This document shows positions 12,729 to 24,329 of a stretch of 64,000 nucleotides of DNA, in pieces. This stretch comes from Lotus japonicus. Taxonomy: Eukaryota > Streptophyta > Magnoliopsida > Fabales > Fabaceae. Position numbers and translations under genes: made by a program. The notes beneath the pieces are model-generated. The model made no database searches, was not told the origin of the DNA, and saw nothing but the letters and a program-made list of their open reading frames with translations. Location: the NCBI RefSeq assembly GCF_012489685.1, contig NC_080043.1:15432223-15496222 (forward strand). The letters run 5' to 3'. Numbering within the stretch: position 1 is the stretch's first letter; each line of letters opens with the position of its first letter.

Positions 12729-15441
12729 CTGATCAAACATAGGGTGTAAATTTGGAACTCAATTTTAACGACCATGCTAGGTAAACCCTATTTTCTATGC
12801 TATTTATCATGGTTGTAAAACCGGACCGATGCTAATTACATAACTTCAAGGCAAATGTACCACACAAAAAATCAAACAAATCGTAGTTTAGTTTCTTTTA
12901 CTCTTTCTAGTCTTCCTTACCTTAGAGAAAAATTAGGCTTAATTGCACTTTTCATCCCTGATGTTAGGTCCTTATGCAATTTGAATCCCCTTTGTTTAAA
13001 AGGAGCAATTTTGGTACATAAAAGATCAATTTGTGGCAATTAGGTCCTTCCGTCAGTTGCCGTTAAATTTCAAACAAAATATTCTTATTTAGATTCTTTT
13101 TTACTAATTACACCACCATGGATGACACATCAGTAAATAAATAAATAAAAGAAAAAAGAAAAATAAAACAATTTAATTAAAAAATGAAATTAAAACCAAT
13201 TGAACCCTAATCCCAAATTTTTAACATCTCACATCTGAACCTTCATGGCAGCCTACAGGCTACAACCACCATCCGTCCAAACTCTCCTGAATCCTCAACC
13301 CAACACATCAAGCCACACCGGACATGACCTCTCATGCTCTCCATAATCCACACTGATATTTTCCTTTGAGCATCGTCATCTTCCTCCCCTTCATCTTCAC
13401 ACAGGAAGAGAGGAATCTAGATTGAGAGAATTTTAGATCGAGGTTATCTTTGGAACGATGATGCGCCTCCAGATCGAGAGAAAGGCAGATCCGTGTTGTC
13501 TCTGGAACGGTGGCGCATCTTCAGATTGAGAGAAAGCTAGATCGAAGAAAGATAACAAGAAGAGGGGAAAGGGTCTGGATGCAGAGCGATTGATGCGAAC
13601 ATGGCTGCGGAGGTCGTGTGACGGCGGAGTGGAGCGGTAATTTATGGCTCCAACTTGATGATTCTCCTAATGGTAGAACTGTATTTGTTCTTCTGGTCTC
13701 CCCTAAGCACCTGCGTGTGCATTTTTTCTTTTTCTTTTCCTCTTTGCCTTACTGGACATCTATGCTTGTTTTGTTTGGGTTGTTGCCATCTGAGTAAAGG
13801 GCAGCGGTATATCAGGTTGGTGTCTGGGTAAAGGGAAGAGGTTTTTGGTGTTTTGGGGATGAAGATGAAGATCATGATTGATATTAGATTTGTTGTTCTT
13901 TCTGGATTATGCTTTTTTGTTGTTTTGGATTTGGGTGAAGGAAAGAGAAAAGTTGATTTTTGTTTCTGGAATTTATTTAGCTTCTTATTGTTTCTGAAGT
14001 TTTTGTTGCTTCTGTATTTTATTTCCAGATAGAGATAAATGATTTGACTAGCAATGAAGTTAAATAAATTATAATTTTTTTACTTTTAAAATTTTAACTT
14101 ATTTTATTTTTACCGTAAAAAAAACTTATTTTATTTTTAATTACGTGGAGTCCAGTGGCATCTAAGTGGTAAAATGTGTCAGGCCACGTCATTAATGAGT
14201 GACACCTATGTAAAATCCATTTGAAACTAACTGGAATATGACAGAAGGACCCAATTGTCACAAATTAATCTTCTGTGTACCAAAATTGCTCCTTTTAAAC
14301 AAAGGGGATTGAAATTGCACAAAGGCCTAACATAAGGGATGAAAAGTGCAATTAAGCCGAAAAATTACCATTCAGATGATTTCTTCCAAGAGTTTCTCTA
14401 ATATGGACCCCTAAAAAAATGTCCAAATTTGGACTCCTCTTTATTTGAGTGGTGATCAACTCTAATTTTTTTTTTTATCCCAATCATTAATTTACATTAA
14501 GACTTAATTAATGAACAAATTCTAATTTAACCTAATTTACATCTTCTCAATCCCCAAATCTGAAAAGATTCCCACTGCAAACCCTTATTCTTCATCCCTA
14601 CCTTCGAATCCATAACCCTTCTTCCAAGTTTTCCACCTCCCAATGTGCTCCTTCCCCCGCAACCAAAATCCAAGCACTACCCCCACCGAGACCAAATCGA
14701 ACCCAGGTGCAAACCTCACTTTGTGACCCCATTCCCCTGCAATTTAACTCACACCTCACTCACCCCCTAGAGACAAGGATTGAGAGAAGAAAACGAAATG
14801 GAGACAAAAATGATTACAAGCAAGGTAGTGAGGAGGCAAAAGCAAAGGGGAGGACTTTTCCAAATTTGTTCGATTTCGGTGGTGTGGGGTAGGATCTGTT
14901 TGATGGGTTTGGATTCTAAATCGGTTTGATTTCTTTTCGATTCCAGATCTGTTCAGATCAGAATGTTAAAGAATGTTAGACAACCCAGCCTCCTCACCAT
15001 AGAAATCGAACAAATCTGGAAAAGCCTTTACCTTTGTTTTTGCCTCCCCACAACGTTGCTCCTCTACATCATTTTTGTCTCGATATCTTCCTCCTCCCTC
15101 AATCCTTGTCTCTATGAGGAGGGAGGAAAGTGAAGGTTGGTTTGATTGCAGGCGAATGAGGTCACGAAGTGGTGTTTGCATTTGGTTCGATTGGGTCTCG
15201 ATGAGGGAAATGCTTGTATTTTGGTTGCTGTTGAAGGAGCATGATGGGAGAAGGAAAGCTTGGAAGAGGGGTTAAAGATTCGAAGGTATGGGTTTGCAGG
15301 GAGAATCTCTTCAGATTTAGGGATTGAGAAGAGGAAAATGTAAATTAGGTGAAATTAGAAAGTTGTTCATTAATTAAATCTATAATGTAAATTAATGAAT
15401 TTAAGATTAAAAAAATTTAAATAAAATATTACAGATAATCA
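12729..15441. repeat. Array unit 4 (A type), split by a Mutator-like element
   Basis: A-type unit interrupted in its spacer by the 1423-bp element at 12936-14358. The 9-bp target gaaaaatta is present once at this point in the other units (one has a variant base just after it) and twice here. Arm frames: 14707-14892 (+, 61 codons) and 14966-15181 (-, 71 codons). Removing the insertion restores a 1281-bp period. Confidence 0.85.
12936..14358. mobile_element. Mutator-like (MULE) non-autonomous element, 1423 bp, TSD gaaaaatta
   Basis: The ends are perfect over GGCTTAATTGCACTTTT and about 80% inverted-identical for more than 100 bp (for example ccctttgtttaaaaggagc on both sides). The 9-bp direct duplication gaaaaatta occupies 12927-12935 and 14359-14367, and the neighbouring array units give the empty site. 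A 9-bp duplication is the hallmark of the Mutator superfamily. No transposase is seen. The interior has a roughly 60-bp tandem duplication near 13433-13550 and no recognised captured gene. Confidence 0.9.
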
Positions 15442-16725
15442 CTGATCAAACAGAGGGTGTAAATTTGGACCTCAATTTTAACGGTCCACGCTAGGTAAAC
15501 CTTATTTTCTATGCTATTTATCATGGTTTTAAAACCGGACCGGTGATAATTACAAAACTTCAAGGCAAATGTACAACACAAAAAATCAAACAATTCAAAG
15601 TTTAGTTTCTTTTACTCTTTCTAGTCTTCCTTACCTTAGAGAAAAATTACCATTCAGATGATTTCTTCCAAGAGTTTCTCTTACATGGACCCGTAAAAAA
15701 GAGGTCCGAATTTGGACCTCCTCTCTATTTGAGTGGTGATTAACTATAATTTTTATTTTTATTTTTTTTATCCCAATCCTTGATTTACATTAAAGCTTAA
15801 TTAATGAACAAATTCTAAATTAACCTAATTTACATCTTCTCAATCCCCAACTGCAAACCCTTATTCTTCTTCCCTACCTCGAATCCATAACCCTTCTTCC
15901 AAGTTTTCCGCCTCCCAATGTGCTCCTTCCCCCGCAACCAAAATCCAAGCACTACCCCCACCGAGACCAAATCGAACCCAGATGCAAACCTCACTTTGTG
16001 ACCTCATTCCCCTGCAATTGAACCCACCCCTCATTCACCCCCTAGAGACAAGGATTGAGAGAAGAGAACGAGATGGAGACAAAAATGATGACGAGCAAGG
16101 TAGTGAGGAGGCAAAAGCAAAGGGGAGGGTTTTTCCAGATTTGTTCTATTTCGGTGGTGTAGGGTTTGATCTGTTTGATGGGTTTGGATTCTAAATCGGT
16201 TTGATTTCTTTTCGATTCCAGATCTGTTCAGATCAGAATGTTAAAGAATGTTAGACAACCCATTGTTTTTGCCTCCTCACCATAGAAATCGAACAGATCT
16301 AGAAAAGCCCTTACCTTTGTTTTTGCCTCCCCACTGCGTTGCTCCTCTACATCATTTTTGTCTCGATATCTTCCTCCTCCCTCAATCCTTGTCTCTATAA
16401 GGAGGAGGTAAGTGAAGGGTTGGTTTGATTGCAAGCGAATGAGGTCACGAAGTGGTGTTTGCATTTGGTTCGATTGGGTCTTGATGAGGGAAATGCTTGG
16501 ATTTTGGTTGCTGTTGAAGGAGCATGATGGGAGAAGGAAAGCTTGGAAGAAGGGGTTAAAGATTCGAAGGTAGGGGTTTGCAGGGAGAATCTCTTCAGAT
16601 TTAGGGATTGAGAAAAGGAAAATGTAAATTTGGTGAAATTAGAAAATTGTTCATTAATTAAATCTTTAATGTAAATTAATGAATTTAAGATTAAAAAAAT
16701 TTAAATAAAATATTGCAAATAATCG
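15442..16725. repeat. Array unit 5 (B type)
   Basis: B-type foldback unit sharing catggacccgtaaaa, gtacaacac and the short ctcaatccccaactgc with unit 3. Arm frames: 15982-16194 (+, 70 codons) and 16228-16464 (-, 78 codons). These converge on the centre and encode diverged versions of one peptide (KNDxEQGSEEAKAKGR against KNDVEEQRSGEAKTKVR). Confidence 0.8.
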
Positions 16726-16835
16726 CTGATCAAACGGAGTGTGTAAATTTGGACCTCATTTTTAACGGTCCATGCTAGATAAACCCTATTTTCTATGCTA
16801 TTTATCATGGTTGTAAAAACCAGACCGGTGATCAA
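16726..16835. repeat. Array unit 6, partial
   Basis: The array ends about 110 bases into a sixth unit, just after ccagaccggtgat. From there the sequence changes to that of the duplicated MCM6/PHD segment (compare 22560 onward). The junction marks the edge between the two large repeat systems. Confidence 0.75.
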
Positions 16836-16929
16836 AAAATGACCAGGGTTCAATTTAGTCATGAATAGCATATATTTTTATCCAATGTTGAAATAAAGTT
16901 GCTTGAAATTGTTAAACGTACCTAATGAC

Positions 16930-17245
16930 CAGGGATTCCTTTAATTGATCACTTCTTATTCTTCAATCCTGGGTAGCGAGAAATGTCTTTTCTAGAGGAG
17001 CTCTCCAAATATTTTACGGGCATTGAAAGATAATCATAACTGAAGCACTTTGGGCATGATCGTTCTTTTACGGGAAAAACTTCATGTCAAAACAAAAAAG
17101 TTTAAGAATACCTTAATATCAAATAAAGAAAAAAAAAGATTACCCTAAATACAAGACAACATGTAAGCAAGCTTACTTTAAGACTGAGGCACTCCAAGTG
17201 ATAAGTTTGAGCGAGTCTTCCATTTTATACCTCCAGCTGAATTCA
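16930..17245 (-). pseudogene. C-terminal half of a PHD finger, copy 1
   Basis: The minus strand reads PVKERSCPKCFSYDYLSMPV then KYLESSSRKD, matching the last Cys pair and tail of the intact PHD finger at 26351-26707. The upstream exon (about 17165-17240) is a fusion: the region corresponding to the copy-3 basic exon start is joined to the second half of the PHD exon, so the first zinc ligands are missing. It is not expected to fold. Confidence 0.7.
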
Positions 17246-18539
17246 TTTTCCAATATTTTTCAAATGATCCCAACGCTTTAGAGTGATAAAGGAGTCAACT
17301 ACATTGACACAAGGAAAGAAATTGAATCACAAAACTGAACAACTAGCTATGGAGCTAATAACCAATTTCAAAACTTGCAATAAATCAAAACACAGAATTT
17401 GGATTCTCGCAAATAGATATTTTTTACATAATATGAATTGAAAACTGAAATAGTTATAGTTATTTGAAAATACAGAAACATCTGTCAATACTTATTAATG
17501 ATCTTTAGCCTGCTTTGCTACCCTCTTGGATAAGTTGAAAAACTAAAATTCTTAAATAAACATTCATAAACAAAGCAATCAAACAAACCCTATTGAAATT
17601 AATTCCATATAAATAGTAAAAGCTTAAAATATATGATCTATGCAGCAGGAAATGATACGAGGAACAAGCAAAATAATTGCAACAATTTATGCCAGTATTA
17701 GAGAGGATATGCTTGTGATCTATAAATTTATCAAAATGTCACACTCTGTAACAACTTGTTTCAAACCATAATGTGGTGTTTTCAAGCACCAGGAAGGGAG
17801 ATAGAACTCATACATTTTATTTTCCTTTTGTATGAGATTAAAGCAGAACCTAATAAGTCATTAAGCTCCACTAGAACTTGCTAAAGGCATCAACAATTCT
17901 GCAAATGGGAAGTATTAATGTTTCTAAATGAATAACATTCTAAATTTTCTCTAGATCACATTCCACTTTAAGAAGACTAAAATTTTGTCTTGTACATGAG
18001 ACTAGCTACAAGAAAATGCTCCTCGTACTTAAATATGAAGCCCATGTTATTAGAAAGCCATTTAAAATATTCTTAGAATGATATATGAAAACAACTTGAA
18101 CCTACTTAACAAGATGCCTTTCATGTTGTTCAACATCTATTCAAACAAAAAAGGACATCATGTACTTAATTCAAAGGTAAACCAATTTTAATGAAAACTA
18201 TCATAACAAAATATTGTGTTTAATAAATATGGAAACCATGTCTGATGTGAAGTCTGATTACTACTATGCTTAAATTGAGTTTCATCAAATCAGCTTGTAT
18301 TTATTTCAACACAGAATAAAAAGGAAATAGTTAATCCACTTTCTGTAATCCTGATGCTTTTGTTGCAAAGGAAACCAAAACAATAAACATAAATGCTCAG
18401 CTGAGGTTCAAAGATCATGATACTTTTTACCATAATACATTATGCAGCTAATAGTATGTGAAGAAATCTCAAATTCAAAGATATATAAAAACATAAACAT
18501 TAAACCAAGTGAAATTTTCAAAAAACTGTGGGCTCACCC

Positions 18540-19165
18540 TAGAGACAGTCTTGGCTCCCTAGATGTTGTTACAAGTCGCATTTACACATATAGTAGGTTG
18601 TTGTGAGTGGCATGACATCAGAACCAGAATAGTCAAATAGAAATCAAAATTCCCAGTTAGATAATGACAATGAATTATAAACCAAGAAGATAACATGATG
18701 CAAATATATATGATATGAATTGAACAAACAATAATAATAATTATCATTTAACCACCTCATAATGCCTGAATTGTTGTTTGAAATTCTTTATAACACCACC
18801 ACATTCCAGGCACTTGAAAGTCCCTTGGAGAAGCTCAAGTTGAACCTCACTTGTCCTTGTTATCACTTCAGTCACCAATACAAGCCTACCGATTTCTGAT
18901 GTAGCCAAATCCCTTAACCTGCATGTGTAAATTCAATGGTCAACAAATTGATAGTCAGTTGAAACTCCAAAGCTTGGATTTCCTATTGAAATTAAATATA
19001 TCAAAATTAATATAGTGAGAAAACAAATGGAATGGAAATGCAAATACCGCTTGAAACGTAGAATGTTGTAGAAAGCAACATTGATGTTCTTGTTAAAGTT
19101 ATCTTCAGATATGAAAGTTGGCTTCAGCTCCATCATGAACAACTAGCAAGAATTTTTCAAATGAG
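18540..19165 (-). pseudogene. MCM6: MCM6 exon fragments, copy 1
   Basis: Exon a (about 19048-19160) reads MELKPTFISEDNFNKNINV. Exon b (18756-18918) reads [14 protein letters not shown] and [15 protein letters not shown], the N-terminal OB/zinc-ribbon region of the replicative helicase subunit MCM6. Exon c near 18560-18596 reads PTICVNATCNN. The splice phase a to b (CG|G) matches MCM6. Lesions: TAG in exon a just before the MELKPT stretch, and the exon-c acceptor reads CAACAACC where copy 2 has TGCAGCC. After TCNN the sequence leaves MCM6 and meets TAG. AAA+ ATPase exons are absent. Confidence 0.85.
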
Positions 19166-20344
19166 GTTGAAATCAAAAACAAAAAGGAACTTTATGGTTC
19201 AATAAGAACAAATAATTCTGCTTGTTCTCTATACTGCCCAATAAGAGGCAGAAACAACATCTCTTCAAAAGGAAAAACTTGCATACTAATTCATGTTTAT
19301 AAATCCCTTTAGCAAGAAATCAGAATTTTCCAAATTCACATAAACACACACACACGCACACACATATACAGTGGCCCTATTCCTCAAAAAATTATTTTCC
19401 TTCTATCATAATTCATGAGTAAAAGGCACCCACAATAACACCCCAATCCCCATAAAAGAAATAAAGGAAGAACTTTTTACTTGTTATCATTCACTACATT
19501 GCAAACTAAACCTATCAAAATTCACGTACTTTAACAAATTGCATACTATATTTTCTTTCTATCATAATTCATGAGACAACACCTCCAAACCTTCCAAAAA
19601 TCTCCTCACTCAAACCTAAGAAAAGAAAGTAAGGTAGAAATTTTCTTACTTGTTTTCATCACCACATTTTGGTATTTATAGATTTCCAGAAAATTAATCA
19701 TCTTTCAACTCAGACTCTTGAACTTTAGCACTACAAACAACTACAAAAAATCACATATCAAACCTAAAATCAACAAAAAAAATTCAGGAAATTTAAAAAA
19801 TGAAGAAGAAAATGAGCATAACTTGAACGAAACATCGACTACAATTAATAGACCTGAGTCCTGAGATGCTATAGTATGACGCATAGGTAGGGATAGTAGA
19901 AGGAATTAGAATGAAGAAAGTAAAGGATTGAAATAAATAGTGGTGATGTAAGATAAGAGACAACCAATATTAATATTGAGTTTTTCATGTAACATATATT
20001 CCATCACCACCGCCACTTATCACTGCACATTGACATTTTGCTTCTTCTTCTTGTCTTTGTTTGTTTTGTAAAAAACAATTCAAGGGAAAACTTATCTGCA
20101 CAATCTAATCTCACAAATGAAATGAAAGATGTGATAGAAAAAGAAGAAAAAGAGAGAGATAAGAAGCGAAAATGAGTGAAAATCAGATGGATGAAAAAGA
20201 AAAGTTTGAATCAAAACTCATTTTTATAATAGAATTTACACAAGGATTTAAAACCCTAATGAAATCAATATAGATGGCATACCTCTTGAAGACGCAATGG
20301 TAATTCAATAGTTGTTATAAATCTGCCTGTATTTATATGTTAGG

Positions 20345-21600
20345 CACAAGGTGCACTCCCAGATCAGGATCTTCCTCCCCTATGACTTTTTGATAAGGAA
20401 AACTCTGCAGCTAGAGTCCAAGAGAGGAGAGGACTGCGCAGCAAAGTACAAGAGAGGAGATGAGGATTCTGACAATATATATTTATAATAGAGTAACCCT
20501 AGTTTTGATGGGCTATCTTACTTGGCCCTACACATAGTCCATTAAATTTGCCAATTGGGCTTCAACCTCAAAAAAAAAAAAAAATTAAACATTGTGATTC
20601 TCAAACCCACAGTTGATCCCAAAGTATCATGTCCTCTCTTATTTTTAATGTTTCCCCACACAAACTACGTTCCAGCACCGACAAAAAAAATTAATTTAAG
20701 ATTTTTTGTAAGAATGGAGCTTTTAACAGAGTTAAATATAATATACTGTAAAAATTAATATAAATATTTTTATGTATTTATCGTTAATGATTAATATTAT
20801 TATACATTATTTTAGTATTACATATTTGATTTTGATAATTAAAACTTTCAATCATATAATGTGATTATATGAACTTTTAATATTTAAACTTAACTAATCA
20901 TCAATTTTTACAATATTTATTTATCATTTTGTCATCAACTATGTACTACAAGAAACAATATCATCAATTAATTTAATAGATAATTTTTATATGAGAAATT
21001 TATATAAGACCATTTAGAGATATACTTGGTATACTTTTCCTCCTGTAACCAAAAAAAGAGATATACTTGGTATCCTTTACATAAGACTCCTCACTGGATT
21101 CTATAAATGTTTATTATCCTTTTCCCAAGTTTACTCCTTGTAATTATTAAATTTTGTAATTCCAAAATTTTTATAACCACTAATAATTAATGATTAATTA
21201 ATTATAAGGAATTAAGAACAAATTTAGAAGATTTTATAAAAAAATTATAACCAAAATATTAATTGACCTCATTACAAGTTTTTTTAGTAAGCGTGATTAT
21301 CTTTAGAGGACCTTATAATTAGTGGTAAATATTACATATTGATTTTTCTCGAAAGAAAAAGATATAATATATAGAATCAAATTCGAGAAGTAGGTCCTCA
21401 TATAGACTTAACTTTAAAAACACCTAAGAAATCTAGATACCATATATATCAACTTATGTGGAGAATCAGACGTTTGGGAAGAGAGAATTTATGAGCAAGC
21501 TGTTATTCTTTCTATTGTTTCCGCTTTTATTTTCGTGTTTCATCTATGCAGCAACTTAAATAAAATAAAGAAAGGGCTTATAATTTAAGAAAATAAAATC
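20345..21600. other. AT-rich spacer between segment copies 1 and 2
   Basis: No gene recognised. 20.35-20.53 kb is leader-like DNA without a counterpart in copy 2. A poly(A) run lies at 20570-20584. The remainder is very AT-rich with a short direct repeat (agagatatacttggtatac near 21017 and 21058). Confidence 0.5.
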
Positions 21601-21712
21601 AACGCCAAAGTACTACACAAAAAATCAAACAGTTCAAAGTTTAGCTTCATTTACTCTTTCTACTCTTCCTTAACTTAGAGAAAAATTACCATTCAGAGCA
21701 TTTCTTCCAAAG
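21601..21712. repeat. Solitary copy of the array spacer
   Basis: The words ctacacaaaaaatcaaaca, tttactctttcta and gagaaaaattaccattcaga match the unit spacer of the 8.8-16.8 kb array, but no foldback arms are attached. On the right it runs on into minus-strand coding-like sequence instead of the foldback start. It is either the donor locus of the spacer or a fragment left from the array. Confidence 0.7.
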
Positions 21713-22120
21713 AGTGGGAGCTAAATCATGTAACCACATATCTAAATCTTCAACATTGAACTCCTTAGTTTCTTTGAAACTAGCGAGAGTTTCACCCATC
21801 ATTCTGGCATAGCCTAGAAAACTTCATCTTCACTTTGATCTGAGGGCATTTAAAGTAGCAGGAAGTTGTGCGGATATATTTCCGCGTGTCATTGAAATTA
21901 GCAGCAGAATCCTCACAGCTAATGTGAGACCTCTTTGAAAAGTTTTCAATTAATATCATTAAGTGTGTGGATTCAAATAACATAGAAAAACATATTAGGC
22001 ATACGGCTGGAAAGAAAAAAAACCCATTTACCATAAAAATATAACCTACACGGAACAAGTGGAATTTTTCAGATAGGGTTAAAAATATTCTTTGTTTGTT
22101 GATTCCACTCATTTATAATA
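21700..22120 (-). pseudogene. Unidentified coding-like fragment
   Basis: On the minus strand a stop-free stretch ends with GETLASFKETKEFNVEDLDM and then WLHDLAPTLWKKCSEW followed by TAA at about 21691. Upstream, another frame is open (21792-22112, 106 codons), suggesting one frameshift. The composition looks coding, but I do not recognise the family. The terminal exon overlaps the sequence that serves as spacer in the foldback array. Confidence 0.35.
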
Positions 22121-22648
22121 TTTGATGGAAAAACCTTTTCGGGATATCTCATTTTTGCCATGGGGATTTTTTTGCTGCTTTCAATGACATGAGCCAACAA
22201 TTTTCCCTTCAACTTCTGGCTACTCTACTCGCATCAAATGAAAATGAAGATGAACTTTTTTGGACTGAAGCAAGAAAGATTGGTGAAACTCGTGCTAGTT
22301 GAGAAGGAATTCAAAGGTTCAATGAAGAGGATTTGGATATGTGATTACAAGATTAAGCTCCAGGATACTCTAGTTTGGAAGAAATATTGTGAATGGTGTT
22401 GTCGCTTGAAATACTCTAGCTAAACTTTTAAATTTCGTAATCAAACGACTCATATTCTATGACTGCGTGAATTGAGAAATTTCTAAAAGATTTTTTTTGT
22501 GGGTACAATCCTAAAAGATAAAATACTCAAATAAAAAAGGCAAAATATTAATAAAATTAAAGTGTTGAATAGCCTATATTTTTATCCAATGTTTTAATTA
22601 AAGCTGCTCGAAGTTGTTAAACATACCTAATGACCAGTGATTCCTTAA

Positions 22649-22920
22649 TTAAGTTGTTCGCTTCTTAATCTTCAATCCTGAGGAGTGAGAAATGTCCTTT
22701 TTGGAGGAGATCTCCAAATATTTTACGGGCTTTGAAAGCTCATCATAACTGAAGCACTTGGGGCATAGCCATTCTTTTACGGGAATAGACTTCATGTAAA
22801 ACAAAAAAATTAAGAATACCTTAAGATCAAGTAAAGAAGAATAAGATAATGCCTTAAATATAAGACAAAATGAAAGCAATCATACTTTAAGACTGAGGAA
22901 CTCTAGGTGATAAGTTCGAG
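22649..22920 (-). pseudogene. C-terminal half of a PHD finger, copy 2
   Basis: The last exon reads PVKEWLCPKCFSYDELSKPV and a Lys-rich tail ending KIKKRTT with a stop at 22649. The preceding exon is a fusion reading PRTYHLEFLSLK. The first four zinc ligands of the PHD finger are gone and the Cys after His-Leu-Glu is Phe. The deletion junction is the same as in copy 1, so the deletion predates their separation. Confidence 0.7.
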
Positions 22921-24329
22921 GGAGTTTTCCATTTTATACCTTTAGATGAATCCATCTTTCAATACTTTTTAAAAGATACCAACGTTTTGACTGACAAAGG
23001 CACTGCATTGACACAAGGAAAGAAATTGAATCACAAAACTGAACAACAAGCTATGGAGCTAATAACCAGTTTCAAAACTTCTAATAAATCAAAAAACAGA
23101 AATTTGAATTCTGGAAGATAGAACATTTTTTACATAAAATGAATTGAAGTCTGTTTCACTATCCTCTTAGATAAGTTAAAAAATTAAAATTCTTAAGTAA
23201 AGATACATAATCAAAAAAATCAAATAAACCATACTAAAATTAATTTCATATAAATAGTAAAATCTTTAAATATATGATCTATGTTGCAACAAACGACATG
23301 AGGAACAAGAAAAATCATTGCAACAATCTATGCCAGTATTAGATATGATTTTTAATTTGAAAATTTCATGTCTTCGAAGCATAATAAGGTCTACACATTT
23401 TCTAAGGAATTAGCTGTTGCAACTTGTGTTGCATGTGTATTCTGTTTACCTTTATCTCATATGCTTGTGATCTATAAATTAATCAAAATGTCACACTCTC
23501 TAACAACTTTTTTCAAACCATATTGTGGTGCATGTTTTCAAGCACCAGGAAAGGAGACAAGACTCGGACATTTTCTTCTCATTTTGTATGAGACTAAAGC
23601 AGAGCCTAATATGTCAATAAGCTCCACTGTAACTTGCTAAAGGAATCAACACTCCTGCAAATGGGAGGTATATATAAATGTTTCTATATATTCCATCAAA
23701 TTTAACATGCTAATTTTTTGTCTAGATCACATTCCACTTTAAGAAGACTAAAATTTTGTCTTGTACATGAGAATAACTATAAGAAAATGTTCCTCGTGCT
23801 TAAATATGAAGTCCATATTATTAGAAAGTCATTTAGAATATTTCTCAGAATGATATATGGAAACAACTTGAACCTACTTAACAGGATGTCTTTCATGTTG
23901 TTCAACATCTATTAAAACAAAGAAAGGATATCATATACTTTAGTCAAAAGTAAACCAATTTTAATGAAAACTATCATAACAAAAGCCTTGTTAGAATAAA
24001 CATGGAAATCATGTCTGATGTGAAGTCTTATTACTATAATGCTTAACTTGAGTTTCACAAAATCAGTTCGTATTTATTTCAACACAAGATAAAGAGAAAA
24101 TAGTTAATCCACTTTCTATGATCCTGATGGTTTTTTTGCATAGGAAACAAACAAAAAAATAAAGATAAATTCATAGCTGAGGTTCAAAGATCCTGATACA
24201 TTTTACCATAATACACTATGCTATTGATAGTATGTGAAGAAATTTCCATTTCAAAGATATATAAAAACATCAAAATTAAACCAAGTGAAATTTTCAAAAA
24301 ACTGTGAGCTCACCCTAGAGACAGTCTTG

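Larger units (their letters stand above)
8818..16835. repeat. Tandem array of ~1.28-kb foldback units (B-A-B-A-B order)
   Basis: The landmark ctgatcaaa followed by gtgtaaatttgg recurs at 8855, 10141, 11447, 12729, 15442 and 16726. The spacings are 1286, 1306, 1282, 2713 (1281 after removing an inserted element and its target duplication) and 1284. Each unit is mostly one long inverted repeat: a left arm of about 430 bp, a centre near agatctgttcagatcagaatg, and a diverged reverse-complement right arm. The units are separated by a spacer of about 170 bp. Variants alternate: units starting at 10141 and 12729 share catagggtg and the spacer word gtaccacac, while those at 11447 and 15442 share cagagggtg and gtacaacac. 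This indicates amplification by unequal exchange of a dimer. Confidence 0.92.
16845..20340 (-). pseudogene. Duplicated chimeric locus, copy 1 (MCM6 fragment + half PHD)
   Basis: Read on the minus strand this segment aligns with 22560-25880 over about 3.3 kb. The transcript direction is leader (about 20.2-19.3 kb), MCM6 exons (19.16-18.54 kb), then PHD-type exons (17.24-16.93 kb). Introns are retained, so it did not arise from a processed RNA. It carries a TAG in its first MCM6 exon and a lost splice acceptor (see the sub-features) and cannot encode an MCM6 protein. Confidence 0.8.

Noticed and set aside
8818..16835. CRISPR or rDNA interpretation of the regular array
   Set aside because: The unit is far too long for CRISPR, has no short identical repeats with unique spacers, and bears no resemblance to rRNA genes.
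23368..23640. 90-codon plus-strand frame in segment copy 2
   Set aside because: Runs against the coding direction of the duplicated locus, matches no family and falls in intron sequence.
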